A stretch of 64,000 bases of DNA, from positions 1,302,001-1,366,000 of the forward strand of contig OU015544.1 of the NCBI GenBank assembly GCA_907165065.1, in the 5' to 3' direction. The notes below the pieces were generated by a model. That model did not search any database and was not told the DNA's origin. It saw only the letters and a list, made by a program, of their open reading frames with translations. This DNA comes from Caprimulgus europaeus (lineage: Eukaryota; Chordata; Aves; Caprimulgiformes; Caprimulgidae). Positions within the stretch are counted from its first letter, which is position 1. Each line of letters begins with the position of its first letter. The position numbers and the translations under genes are program-made. Of the stretch, positions 46,155 to 57,389 are shown piece after piece.

Positions 46155-48540
46155 GTGCTTGACTGGAAGACAGCAAAAGTTAAAGTATTTATTTATTTGC
46201 TTAATTCCGTTCTAATCAAGCCCAGAGGCCTGCTGTGAGGGAACTGTTTTTTCTAACTGTCCAGAGTGGGATATGCATTTGTCTTAATTTCTGTGGGGGG
46301 AGGCTGTAAATCTGCAGAAGCACGTTGCTGGCGCTTGGATTTCACAGGAGCGGTTAAAATAACGGCACCTGGCAGCTTACAGCAGCTCAGAGGGTTTTGT
46401 GCTTCAGAAGGCAAAATATTAGCGGAGTTGTGCAGCGCGTATAAATAATTTGAGGAATTAAACAGGGATATCCAGCACACTTTTCTTGGGAGGGCAGAAG
46501 CGGCAGTGGGCCTGTGAAGTCTGTGAGTCAGGGATGGGAGCGGGTGGAAGCACAACCCAGCTGCGTGCAGCTGAGCATCGTCCTCTGTAAGGGCTTTCCT
46601 CCCAGGCCCCGAGCTGGGTTGCCGCAGCGTTTGATTACGGAGCGTTGTTTCATTTGTCCGCTCGTTCTTCTTTACCTGGAGGGGATGGAGAACGTAGCAC
46701 CAAATCTGCCTGGGAGTTTTGGAAGCCACATCCCCCCATCCCCGTCTGCTCTGGGTATGTTGGAAACTCTGGTTTTGGATCAGGAAAACCTTTCCCGGCT
46801 GGATGAGGAGTGTGAGGCACAGAGACTGCCGCGTGTCCGTTCGGTGTAGTTATGGCAGTTGTAGTTCCCCCATGGAGGTTCTACTCAGTGAGCAAACTTG
46901 ATTCAGGTGGAAAAAAGCGAAGCTGAAGATGTGAAATAGTGGCTGGTGTTACCCTGTGTGCATGCAGGTGCCCTGTAAATAAACATTGGCTTCACAAGCC
47001 GCGTGTGCCTGGCCCAGCTCTTGGCTTTGCCGGTCCGTGCAGACATCGTGCGGTTGTAGAAGCACAGGACGAGGTGTGAAGTGCTTCAGAAAATACCCTG
47101 GTGTGGTCACCTCGGCTTTGGGAGGAGCACGCTGCCCCCATGTCTGGAGCCTCCTCCTTCGCAGAGGGCTCAGCCTGCTCGTTAAGGTGCGCAGGGCTGG
47201 CGCCAGGTTTGATCGTCGCTGAGTGCTCAGGATGGCCCCCGGAAAATCCTGAAGAGGAGAGGGGGAGGAATGAATGGAGAACACTGGGTGTTCTTGTGCC
47301 GGCCTGGATCAGTTGCATTAAATTCAGAGCCTTTCTGGGTACAATTAATAGTCATTTTATTTAGGTCACCCTGGTTTTGTTGCTTTAAATGTATGCCTCC
47401 ATTAAAGTGGAAGAAAATCAAATACATTTATCTCTGTGGAGCCTTTTGTGAACTGGTTGGGCATATTTTAAATAACCCTGGGAACTGTTAGGATTATTAA
47501 AGCCTTTGGCTCCTCCAGTTCTTTTTCTTTCCTCCTATTCTCCCCTATTCCTCCTTCCAGGCAGTGATTAAAGACGTGGTGGAGCCCTTCCTTTTCTCAG
47601 AGCCCCAAGTGGATTGGGAAAAAAAAAAAAGTTAAATAAACTAAAGCCCATTAGTTAGGCTTCATGTAAGAAACTGGGTCTAAATTGGATATTTGTATGG
47701 GGCATGCTGGGACAGAGAAGTCTGTTGGGTTTAAGTGTCCGTTTGTAACTGGTGTTATCTGGCAAGTCTTTTTTTCTTCTTTTTTTTTAAATTTACCTTA
47801 AGTGCTAGGACTCTGTTCATTTTGTAACACACTCTCATTTGATGCCAATAATTAGTTCAGATTAATCAGCTCCTTTAAGTCTCCATAGTGAGCCACACCA
47901 CATCTGAAAAGAGAGAAGACGTTTGGATGGCCAGGAGCTCTGTGAGTGCGCGGGGTGGGAGGTGACGGCGCGGTGGTCAGTGTCCCGCACCGTACTGGGG
48001 AAGTTTGGCTCTTTACTGGTGTCGTTTCTCGCCCTGCCCAGAGAACGTGCTCACAGGAGGTGACTTTCAGGGTTCAGCTGACGGTGTGTGGTGGGTGATC
48101 AGTCTTGGGGGAACCCCAGCCAAGCCTTGGAGGAGGCAATTCCATCTTCCTGTCCTGTTTCTAACCCTGGAGGAAACTTTGTTCTCTTCTGTGTCAAGGT
48201 GCTAGTTGCAGGTTTTGAGTTGAGACCTGGCAAATGTGTAGTTCGAGCACCTTGAAAACACTGGGCCAGCAAAGGAGCCTGAGGCTGGAGGAGAGGGTTA
48301 ACTTCTGGACAGTCACAGCTCCTGAATCTACTTGAATTTCATCTGTGGGTTGTTTTTTTGGTGGTGTTTTTTTTTTCCCCCCTGAAATAGGGATCAATTT
48401 GCTTACTACAGGGTTTACTGCCGGTTACCTTGACTGTGTCCCTTGTTTCTCCTTGATGAAAACTTGAACAAGCCGCTTGTGTTTGATTCCCAGAGAGCCG
48501 TGAGAAAGGGGCTGTGTGTGTGAGGCAGCGTGGTTTTCTC
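46155..48540. other. Unique intron, nothing specific
   Basis: A12 run at 47619-47630; T-rich runs at about 47770-47790 and 48354-48378. Open frames up to 158 codons are in the 46.25-46.73 kb interval without a recognisable domain. No exon or RNA gene. Confidence 0.55.
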
Positions 48541-49355
48541 ATTCTATTCAGCCCTTTGTATATTCAAATTCTTCTAGTTTCGGTTCTTGCTGTTCTGCCA
48601 GATTTCCATACCATTGATGGCTTTTCTGAATTAATAAGTTTCCCTCTCCCTCCCATACCCTCGCCACCTTTTTGCAACTGGTGAAAAGTTTTTCTAAGCA
48701 CGCTGCCCTCTCCATATTGATTTTCCTCTCTTCCTTGTCTAACCAGCTCTTAGATGTTTTATTTTGCAAAGCGTTAATAGAATTTTCCTTTTGCCATCGC
48801 ACTTTATCTATTCAGGAGGTTTCAAGAAGTCTCATTGTGTCGCTGGACTATGGAGGGAAGAGGCTATTCTTCTGTCACAATGCCTGCCCTAAAAAATACC
48901 GCAGGGTGGGGTAAACTCCGAAAGGGCAGAGACGGAGATAAAATGTTCTGACCTTAGGAAATAGAAAAGATAACCAATTAGACATTGTTGAAAGGGCACC
49001 AGCTGGCTCAAAGAACACCCCACTGATTATTTTTTCTTCAAGGCAGCTCGGTGCACATCTGAATCTCAGCTGCGGAGCCGCTTATCCCCTCGCAGGTTTG
49101 CACATTGGGGCTGGTGGGGTTGGCCCTTCCATAGGCGGCTGCGCCGGGGTCTGACCCCAGGAGGAGGTGCCGCTGCGTGGGGGTGAGCGCCCAGCTCCGG
49201 GGTGCCCGTGCTCCTCGGGGTGCCAGCCAGCACGATGGAAATCTGGATTAGCCCATGCAGCCTGCATTTGTTACTGCTAATAAGCGTTTATTTGCATAAA
49301 AAAGATCTCTGCCAAGATCATCATTCCAGCGAAGCGGGTTCTCAGTACACGTGAC
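48541..49355. other. Unique intron; reverse frame of uncertain meaning
   Basis: On the - strand, 48548-48802 is open for 84 codons with a Lys/Glu/Trp-containing, protein-like composition (WLDKEERKINMERAACLEKL). The frame begins with GTG, and the sequence is simply the complement of a pyrimidine-rich tract, which favours Lys and Glu codons. I recognise no family. Confidence 0.35.
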
Positions 49356-49359
49356 CCAA

Positions 49360-50300
49360 GATGTTGTTTGCCCAAAGGACGTGTGTCTGGTGGATGAGAG
49401 GACGTGTCACGTTGTACAGGTGGGAGAGGAACAAAGTGTCAGATCCCCAGTATGACCAGGAACTATACCCAGACCCCCTCACCCCTCCAGAGCCTGGTCC
49501 CCTGCCAGGACCTGTCCCTCTCTCCTGGCAGCACTGGGAGGAGCAGGATGAGGCTGCACGAGAGGTTCAGACCTGTGGTGCTACCTGAGGGAGGGTTTGC
49601 ACCCCACAGCTCAGGCTCCAGCCCGCTGGGGGGCTTGGGGCTGAGACCTGGCCCTGCTGAAGGGAGGTTACGGTCGTGCAGTGCCTCATCTGATTCCTAT
49701 CAGCAATGCCAACAGCCTTCTTAAAGTCCCCAGTAATGTCCTGGCAGGAGGAGGTGTCATTTTGAAGTGACAGCCCATTCAGTGTGGGTCCAGCCAGGAG
49801 AGCCTGCAAACAGCAGCAGCCTCTGGGTTGGGGGACAGAGGACCTCCCTGGGCTGGTGGGATCCAAGCTGTGGTCCACCTGAGACCTCTCAGGGATCCAG
49901 CGTGGGATTCAGGGCAGAGAGGTTATGCTGGAATCGTTGCATGGTAAAAGTTCTGCACCAGGAACTGGCATGGGGCCACCAGGGTGGTCGATGTGCTCGC
50001 TGGGCCGAGGCGGAGGAAGATGCTCTAGGGACAGCATGAGGTGCAACATGGAATTTTTGGTTCTAGTGAGGCCAAGACCCGTAAGAATGAAAAACAGAGA
50101 TTGCTGTGCAAACATAAGCCCAGAGCAGAGATAAGCAGTGGTGGTGGGTGAAGGGGAGCTCTGTCCTTATCTGCCTTCTGATATTACTCATACTTGTGAG
50201 TTTTCTTCCTTGGAATGAAGAAAGACAGCAGGACAAATGGCTCTGTGCTTACTGTGGTTTGGATTTTTCAGTGCCTCAGCATCTTTAGGTCTCATTCAAG
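49360..50300. other. Unclassified segment, possible unrecognised repeat
   Basis: A moderately GC-rich but CpG-poor stretch whose texture differs from the neighbouring intron, full of CCAGG/CCTGG words. I cannot match it to CR1, MIR or an LTR I know. A 103-codon reverse frame (49567-49878) has no known domain. Confidence 0.25.
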
Positions 50301-50478
50301 ATGGGTGTCAAGGAGCCATGCTGTTCTCCTCTATCTCAGGCCATTGCTGACACACTCTGCAAACCACTGGGACTGAAAAAGCTGAGAACAAGTTAACCCA
50401 AGACAGACTTTTAGATGAGTTCAGGCACAGTGTAAGATTTTGCTGCACTGTATTTATTTTTTTTTTATATACTATATC

Positions 50479-50552
50479 CCTGTTGGCAGGGGGGTTGGAA
50501 CTAGATGATCTTTAAGGTCTTTTCCAGCCCAAACCATTCTATGATTCTATAA
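50479..50552 (+). mobile_element. CR1 LINE extreme 3' end
   Basis: GGGGTTGGAACTAGATGATC, TTTAAGGTCTTTTCCAGCCC and AAACCATTCTATGATTCTAT form the canonical avian CR1 3' UTR with its ATTCTATG tail repeat. Only about 74 bp inserted, a very short 5'-truncated copy. It lies about 1.0 kb upstream of the MSI2 exon. Confidence 0.96.
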
Positions 50553-50650
50553 TCCCAAGAAACCCCAACCCAAAACCCAAAGAAAGAAACAACCCAGACC
50601 AAAACAAAAAACCCCAACCCAAAAACACCAAACAAAAAAAAACCTCAAAT
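50553..50650. repeat. A/C-rich low-complexity tract
   Basis: Almost pure A and C (AACCCCAACCCAAAACCC-type words) directly abutting the CR1 tail; the few G are in AAGAAAG and CCAGACC. CR1 normally ends in its 8-bp tail repeat, so this tract was either the target or grew later. As RNA it is CA-rich, the kind of sequence bound by hnRNP L. The open reverse frame across it is an artefact. Confidence 0.9.
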
Positions 50651-50654
50651 GAAA

Positions 50655-51480
50655 TAAACTCACCCCAAAACCCACTCCCCCCAGATAACCAGGGGAGTCC
50701 TTTAAAGACTAAAACCTTTTCTTTAAAGATCTCCCTTCCCCCAGTATCTCCTGCAGTGTAGGGGTGATACAGGTTTTCATCAGCCCCTCGCTTACAGTGG
50801 GGAGCGGCGAGTCTGTAATTTCTATTCCAAAAAACGACCCGTTCCGTTTCCTGCAGCGTGGGGGCTGACCTGCCCCAGCTCCTGCAGCCTCTGAGCAACT
50901 GTTTAACCTGTGGTAATGCTGGAAAATAAACCCAGCAAAACATCCTTCTGAAATAAGTGTAAAATTTTAGGTGTGGCTGCACAGATTAAATGGAGGTGGA
51001 ATAAATCATGCAAATAGTAATGAAAGTTGAAAGCAATTTGGTTGTACTTCAATACGTTTCATCAGTCATCTCTCTTCTGAAGTGGAAGTGCCAAGGCTGA
51101 TGCGAATTAAACTTTCTCCCTCCTCCCTCTCCCCTCTTTCAAAAGGCCTTTTGAAAACCTCTGCATACCTTTCTTGGCTGACCAGATTTTACCCTGCTCA
51201 TACTTCTCTTAACCTCCTAATTCTCAGCCAAGACAGCGACTCCAGTGTGGAGAAGTCGTGGGCTTGATTTGCATCCACGATTCCTCTCTGGGCCCTTCCT
51301 TATCTCCCTAGCAAAGGGGAAAGGCTGAGGCTGATGGGAGGTGGAAGAGCTGCTTAGATATTTAACTTTTTAGGGCAACAGAACTTTTCATGTTCGCTTT
51401 TCTGCTTTGGGATCAAACGTCAGCTAGCAGGGGGCTGAAAGCAGCAGGTCTCCAAAAGGAGGAGCTGACTGAGCAAAGCG
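50655..51480. other. Unique intron upstream of the exon
   Basis: AT-rich 50.94-51.08 kb and pyrimidine-rich near 51.11-51.2 kb (CTCCCTCCTCCCTCTCCCCTC). No second exon seen. Confidence 0.55.
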
Positions 51481-51484
51481 AGGA

Positions 51485-51550
51485 GCTGTGCTGCAGCGTT
51501 TGCGCCCCCCGGTCCGTCTGTCGCGTGGGCGCGGTCGGTGCAGCGCTGTG
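51485..51550. promoter_or_regulatory. CpG-dense patch just upstream of the exon
   Basis: About ten CpG occur in roughly 60 bp (GCGCCCCCCGGTCCGTCTGT, CGCGTGGGCGCGGTCGG), far above the surrounding intron. It ends about 35 nt before the 3' splice site. It could be a methylation-sensitive factor site or a GC-rich RNA structure affecting splicing. Confidence 0.35.
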
Positions 51551-51560
51551 TTAAAGCACC

Positions 51561-51583
51561 CATCTCCCTCTTCTCTCTTGCAG
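51561..51583 (+). promoter_or_regulatory. MSI2: 3' splice site and polypyrimidine tract of the MSI2 exon
   Basis: A pyrimidine-dominated run (CATCTCCCTCTTCTCTCTTG) ends in CAG at 51581-51583, followed directly by the first exon codon. No other AG lies between the tract and the junction, which fixes the exon start. I see no textbook CTAAC/CTGAC branch site in the usual 18-40 nt window; GTTAAAG near 51550 is the nearest weak candidate. The exon itself starts GTAGAG, so the junction is CAG|GTAGAG, a donor-like sequence abutting an acceptor. Confidence 0.88.
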
Positions 51584-51632
51584 GTAGAGGACGCCATGCT
51601 TATGTTTGACAAGACGACCAACAGGCATAGAG
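51584..51632 (+). CDS. MSI2: Musashi-2 internal coding exon (49 nt), part of RRM2
   Basis: The exon reads VEDAMLMFDKTTNRHR plus the first base of a Gly codon, so it enters in phase 0 and leaves after base 1 of a codon. In Musashi proteins this segment is RRM2 strand beta2 (VEDAMLMFD) and the beta2-beta3 loop (KTTNRHR); the next exon should begin with the RNP1 motif (G)FGFVTF. Musashi-2 is an RNA-binding translational regulator with two RRMs that binds UAG-containing 3'UTR sites (NUMB mRNA is the classic target) in neural and haematopoietic progenitors. From recall of the families, VED points to MSI2 and VDD to MSI1, and the surrounding giant introns also fit MSI2. Splice signals are good on both sides. 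Since 49 is not a multiple of 3, skipping would shift the frame inside RRM2. Neighbouring coding exons lie outside the window. Main alternative: the MSI1 paralogue. Confidence 0.9.
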
Positions 51633-51638
51633 GTAAGA
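51633..51638 (+). promoter_or_regulatory. MSI2: 5' splice site of the MSI2 exon
   Basis: The exon ends AGAG and the intron begins GTAAGA. G at -1, purine at +3, A at +4 and G at +5 all match the vertebrate U2-type donor consensus. This donor fixes the exon end within the Gly codon that precedes the RNP1 motif in Musashi proteins. Confidence 0.9.
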
Positions 51639-51639
51639 G

Positions 51640-54600
51640 AGAACGGGAGCTCAGACATCACCTTTTGTGACAGCTTCTGCCTGGTGATTGCAGCCAAAGA
51701 TGGGTGGCAACGTGATGACCCAGTGGCTAAATCCAGTGGTGCTAAATGAGCAGAGCCAGTGGTGCTGGGGCTGGCTCCCTCTGTGCTGCAGGCACTGCAG
51801 AGGAAGGGCTGTTTGGTGTGTAACGGTCCATGTCGTGAGGATTTTCTTTATTTGAGATGACTTTTCTGGTCAGGCTAATGACTTATCTCTGGGGGACCGT
51901 TGTCAGGCTCCACGGCATCCCAGGAGATAGTAAAGCCCAGGGAGCTGCGTGTGGCGAGGCCGCAGGGAAGCACAGGGTTTGTACCAAGGTGGCTAGTGTT
52001 AGGTTAAGCTGGGCCAGTTAAGCTGAGAGCCCAGGAAATTAAGGTACTAAACCTCTCTGCTGGGGTGTCCAGTGCGCTGGAGTTTTGAAGCTGAGGGCTG
52101 CTCATCCTCTGGTGATGGTAGCTCAGAATAAGCAGGATCTCCAGAAGAGGGATTTCCCTCCACATATTTCACAAGAGACGAGGTTTCATCATTGCTTGGA
52201 CAGTTCTGTGAGAATGAGCTGAGGATTATTTTCAGTGTTATGGCCGTTCCTTTCAGTGGAAATAAATGATCCTCCCCTGTCTCCCGGCGAGCGGCTCCGG
52301 TTATCGCTGCGGCAGAGACGCCGAGCTCCAGGCAGAGCCCACAGCCTGGCAGCCGCTGCGCTCAGCTGGGAAGGGGTAGCCATGCCTGGGGTTTCACAGT
52401 GACACTGGGGACAGGCTCCGAGACCCTCTTCCTTCTCTCCAGACATGGTTGACTTTATGCCACCAGCCTCCCGCTTGAACACGGCGCGTGTTCGGAGGTG
52501 GCACAGAAGAGCCAGCACAGCCTGTGGCTCCTGCCCCGTGTGCTGGCGTGGACGTGTAGCCCCGAGGTTTGTGCTTTGCCCTTTGCACTGTGACCACTTT
52601 AGCTCACCCTTTTTGGGGACTTTCCTGATCGATCCCTTTATGGTCTCAGCCACGAGAGCACCAGTTCCTCGGTGTGGTGTATGTAGCTGGTTTGTTTAGG
52701 GGGGCTGGCAGAAGGTAAAGGAGCCCCTGCCCGGCCAGGCAGAGTTGGGAGCCCAGGAATAGGAGAGCAGAGCAGAGTGCCTGGCTGCTGCCACCTCTCC
52801 TCATCTGCATCTCTGTGGCAGGGTCAGAGACCTGACCTCCCAGCGCTGTCCGAGTCATTCACTGCTCTGACACTCACCTTAACAAGCAGCACAGTGCATG
52901 CAGGTGGCTGGGTGAGTCGGGCAGGCCTCCAGGATAACCTTCCCTCCCTGAAGTCAGGGATTGTAGCACCCTGGAAAATGCAGCAGCAGTGAGGAAAAGG
53001 CTCACTTGGCAAGGTAAGCTCTGCACAGCCAGGGAAGGCGTGTGGACAGCCAGTGCCCATCAGCTTTGTAACGGGAACCAAGCGTTCAAAACTCCTGCAT
53101 AGTTTGGAAAGTTCAGCCCTTGACAACTTCCTTTTATATCCAAGGAATTTTCCACCCTCCTCTTTGCAACCACCCTTAAATGGGCCACAAACACCCTTCT
53201 CCATTCAGGTTCTTAGCGTGGTGTTTGGGCATTGAAGAGCTGCATTATGTGGTGCTTTTGTGCTGGGTCCTGCTCTGATGTGGTCAGCTGGCAGCCAGGC
53301 TCAGGGAGTACTGGGGGGCTCTGGTCCCAGCAGGGCACATGCTCAATAGATGTGGCCCCTGTCCATGTGCTTCAGCAGGTCTCTGCCCACTTCTGTTTGT
53401 ATTTCTTGGTTTCTTCTCTTAAACCGTTTCTTAACCTGGTGGGTTTAAGATGGGCTGGCAACGTATCCTGGCATTCATCTCTGGGCCCTTCTGAGACTTG
53501 TGTAGCCCAATTTGCAAGTCCCTGGCCTGTGGTTTCGTGTCTCTGCCCCTGTCACCCCACAGAGCAGTCTCCACCATCCCTTTCCAAGGGCATGGGGTGC
53601 TGGAGGCACCAATGACTACCTCATCCCTGGGTAAGGGCTCTGCTCCAGAGATGGGGAGAAAGTCTCCATTTGCTGAAATGTCCCAGATCCTGGAGTTTGT
53701 TCTCCCTGAGGCTCTTGGCTGTGCCTGCAGTGAGCTCTCCTGCCCACCAAACCCACCGGTGGGCTCTTCAACAACTGGTGCCTGCCTCACCGGGGCTCCC
53801 AAGGCCAGGATGGGCAGAAGGCTCTGCAGGGACGTTAAAAGCAGAGCAGTGGTGTGTCAGTCCTTCCTTTGCAAGCGAGACGCTCGCCTCCTCCCTGCCT
53901 GCCTCAAGGTGATCTGTCCCCTGTCCCCGCCGGCGGCACCGTGCTGCTGTAAGCACTTTCCCAGCGCACAGGCACGGGGAAGCGTTGGTGTTTGTGCTGA
54001 GCTCTGCTCCACAGCTCTTCTTCAGCTTTCTCTGCTCTTAGGGGAGGCCGGGACAGTGCACTGGGAGCCCTGCCAGCTGGTGTGAGCCCGAGCAATGCAC
54101 CCCAGAGGATGGTTCCTCTTTCAGAAGCATCTTTCCAGTGTCTTACCTGGAGAAAAGCTGCTGAAGCTGGGGCTGCAGATGTAGGGGACACCTTGGCTGC
54201 CACAAAACCTTGTGTTTTTTTCCACAAAGGGCTTTTCCCCCACAACGTGTGGTGAAGATGAGAGGCAGCAAGTCTTCCTTTTTTCCCCAGGATTTCTCTG
54301 AATTTATTTAATCAGTTAATTTCTTTTTATGGCTTGTTTTTTCTACATACAAGTCATAACACCTCACATTAGCATACTTGTGTAAGCTCCTAGGTGAGAT
54401 CTAACGGGGTAGGAACTAGGAGTCCAAGAGGACCAAAAGGAATGCCGTTGGGTGGAGGTGATGTCACCTGCACCTCCTCTGTGTTCCACCAGAGCTGGGC
54501 ACTGGCCCTGGGTCTGTCCCACTTGTCCACGGGGCAGGGTGGGCTGGAGCCCTGACCCCAGCACATAAAGCTGCTCTCTGGCACTGGGAGGGCCAGCTCT

Positions 54601-57385
54601 GTTTGGGAGGCTGTTTCCCAGGGAACTGGCTTGGCCTTTTGCTGGGTGCAGGACAATGCTGTTATTTGCTGGCATTAGCCAAAATTCCTGCGAGCGGGCA
54701 AAGCCCAGCTGGTGCTGAGGGGCTGAGCAGCTGCCAGAGGGACAGGGAAGTCTGAGCTCCAAGTCTTTACCTCTGCCAAGTACAGGTGAAAGGAAGAAAC
54801 AAGTGAAAAAGGCAGACTAAAGAGTCATCTTCATCTTTGTGCTTGAATTTATCCCGTCTTTTCTGACATTTTTTCCTTCTCTGTCCGGAGAGCTCCCACT
54901 AACCGGGCTAATGAAGTGGCTCGTGGGCTGTTGTGACAAAGTGAGCTCTGCTACATCGATCCTTTATAAAATCACCCCAGATTTTACAAATTGTGACGTT
55001 CTGATGGTGTTGGGAGCATGTTTAAAATGCAGAAGCGTGCAGCAAGAGTGTTAATGGCAATTCTTAAAACCACTTGTGGGTTGCAATCTGTATCTTCAAA
55101 TTAGCCCAGGGAAAGAGAAGCGGCAGATAAAATATCCGCTGTGGTTTTCTGGAGTTAGTCTCTGCCTGGAATAATCAGCGCAGGCAAGGGAAAGGAAAAG
55201 TATTAAAATTCCCTCCCTACTGCTAGAAAGGGAGAAATTTCCTGGCCAGCAAATGGAGACTGTTTGTTGCCATAATCCTGGCAGGTGTGTGTTGCTGGTG
55301 TGCGCGTGTTCTGGTAGCGGGGGACTCGCCTGCACGCGCGGCGCGGGGCCGGCACTGGTGAGTTGGTTGAAGTGCACAGATTTAACCAGGCGTGGTAAGA
55401 GGGGTTTTCAAAGCTGCTCATCACTGAATAGTTTCAATACCTTGGGAAGGCTTGAAAACCCCACCCAAGATAAAACTTAATGCCTTGCCAGTGGAGCACA
55501 TAACTTCTATAACATTAACAATGCCATCAAGCTCACCACATTGTTGCCTCTGCTGGTGCCTTTTTCTGTTTTATGTCCAACCATTCCTGGGTGTTCTGTA
55601 AGGAAAAGAGGACTCAGAGCTGTTGTGTTTCAGGGCTGGCTGGCTGTATTAATGGCAGGCTACAAAATCTGTGAGTATTTAGTTGAAGGGATGGTTAATT
55701 TTGGGAGTATTGTGGGTAAAATATTCCCTAGCTTCACTGGGATGCCGCCTCTTCTTGCAAGGGTTCTCCTTCCACCTTGGCCACTTGGTTGTGATCGTGG
55801 GCACGCGATGGATTAGCACTTAGAAGGCGAGTATCTCTGGGCCAGCTTAGTTAACATGCCATTTCTTTTTAGGAGGGAAGTGTTGGTAATCCTCTGTTTC
55901 TGTACACTGCACTTCTGCATGTCTGCACAGGGAGCAGAACCACACACTGAAGTTCTCCAGACGCTCTGGAAGACCACTTTCATCACTTTCTTCACTGCTT
56001 AAAATTTCATAGAGCTGAAAATTACTGGGTCAATCTTGAAAGGATTTAGTAATTGGAATGAAAAAAAAAAAAATGGTGTTACTTTGTTACCCTTGCAAAG
56101 TGCAGATAAAATCTGGAGTTCAGCATTAGTTATTGATCTTCGGGGTTGGAGGGAGCCTGGCAGGATGATGATGTCCTTCTAACTTCATTATGGAGGGGAG
56201 CTCCCAAAAGCATACCAATGTGCTGGCAAGCGCGGGGCAGGGCGGGGCGGCTGCCTTGTCCTTGTGCTGTACCCGCGCTGGGCGATCCCCGAGCTCGGTG
56301 GCTGTGTCCAGCAGAAACACCGGACGCTGCTTCGGAGGAGGGAAGGGAGGACGGGTGATGGAAGCGTCTGAGCCGAGGGGTGCTGGGTGTTCCCAGGCTG
56401 TGTCCTTTTTGTGGGAAGGAAAACGCAGTGGAGTGTCCCCTGATGAATTTTTTTGGCAGCTCCCCTTCCTTTCTGCATCTGTTAGGCAGGAGGGTAGGGG
56501 TGGGTCGGGAGAAGGTGACACTTTGGTTAGTTTTGGTAGTGGGATGCTCTTGATCGAGTGCTCTCCACCAGCCTGTGCTTGTCTCGTGCGTGCCTGTGGC
56601 CCTCGGCCGCTCCCAAGCTGCCCATGGCCTGGGTCGTGTCAGTCCCACGGCTTGAACTTGCAAAAAGACAAATAAAGAGTTTGAGTGATGGAATCCCCCA
56701 AGCTGTAATTGCCAGCATTGACTGTAATGTTGTATGTTCTTCAAAGCCTTGCAGCCCCCAGAGTTATTTTCATATCACTTAACTCTCTCACAGTCAGGAG
56801 TGGCAGGGGAGAGGAGAGAAGTGACAGCATGTGATTTGGGCTGCTTTAATCTTAAAAGTAAACAAAATTAAAGAAAAGCAGGCTGGCTGTGTGATGCAAA
56901 GAATACCCTGTGTGATAGGGGTTAAACATCTCCAAAGGACAGGCATTGACTGTGGCAGAGCCTTAAAATTATTTGGATTTTTGCAGCTGTTGGGCACCTC
57001 CCGTTGTTTCATGCGGAGGGAGCCACGAGGAGACTGCTGTGCCCAGGGTTTGGGTTTGATCTCAAACCCCAGAATTTGGACTGAATGGTTTTAGAATGGA
57101 CTGAATGCACCTCGTCCCACCCAGACCACACGCAGGAGCGTGGGCTCTGCTGTGTCCTTCCTGTGTTCTCTGCTCCTGGGGAGGAAGGTGAGGGTCCTGC
57201 CTGGTGTTTGCACCATCCCCATCCAGCAGATTGCAGTGCATAAAAGTAATTGTCCAGGTGGAAGCAGTTGGCATAATGGCTGTATTTATTGGAAGAGACA
57301 GGAGTGATGTTGTGAGATATCATCTGTGCCTCGGCGAAGGATGATGCTTTTCTTAGGAGAAAAATAGCCTTTTGCGTTCTGTCCG
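51640..57385. other. Unique intron, nothing specific
   Basis: GC-rich stretches at 52.25-52.6, 53.2-54.1 and 56.2-56.65 kb give chance frames up to 204 codons on both strands with no recognisable domain. A13 run at 56061-56073. CCGCTGTGGTTTTC at about 55136 contains a RUNX-type TGTGGTTT. No exon or RNA gene. Confidence 0.55.
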
Positions 57386-57389
57386 GCTG

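Larger units (their letters stand above)
1..51583 (+). other. MSI2: MSI2 upstream intron (partial, 5' end outside window)
   Basis: Everything left of the coding exon reads as a single intron of at least 51.6 kb. I looked for the expected preceding Musashi exon (RRM2 beta1 and alpha1, a segment like FVGGL followed by VEDVKQYFEQFGK) and did not see it on either strand. Contents are unique AT/GC-mosaic sequence, a few CR1, MIR and L3-like relics, simple repeats and candidate regulatory blocks listed separately. Giant introns are known for MSI2 in mammals; that this interval is one uninterrupted intron is inference, since an unannotated alternative exon or nested non-coding RNA would not be visible by reading alone. 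Confidence 0.75.

Noticed and set aside
45862-46176. 104-codon reverse frame that looks conserved with a 128-codon frame at 61626-62012
   Set aside because: As a duplicated host gene: both are CR1 ORF2 ends in two copies of the same LINE.
50539-50982. 147-codon reverse frame rich in Phe, Leu, Gly resembling a membrane protein
   Set aside because: It is the complement of the A/C-rich low-complexity tract; the hydrophobic look is a composition effect.
51488-51670. Open frame reading through the intron into the MSI2 exon and out the other side, suggesting an alternative N-terminus
   Set aside because: The frame begins at GTG, with no upstream in-frame ATG, and the splice sites at both exon edges are good; no evidence of an alternative start.
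56130-56744. 204-codon reverse and 161-codon forward open frames over the same interval
   Set aside because: Mutually overlapping GC-rich frames, neither with a domain I know.
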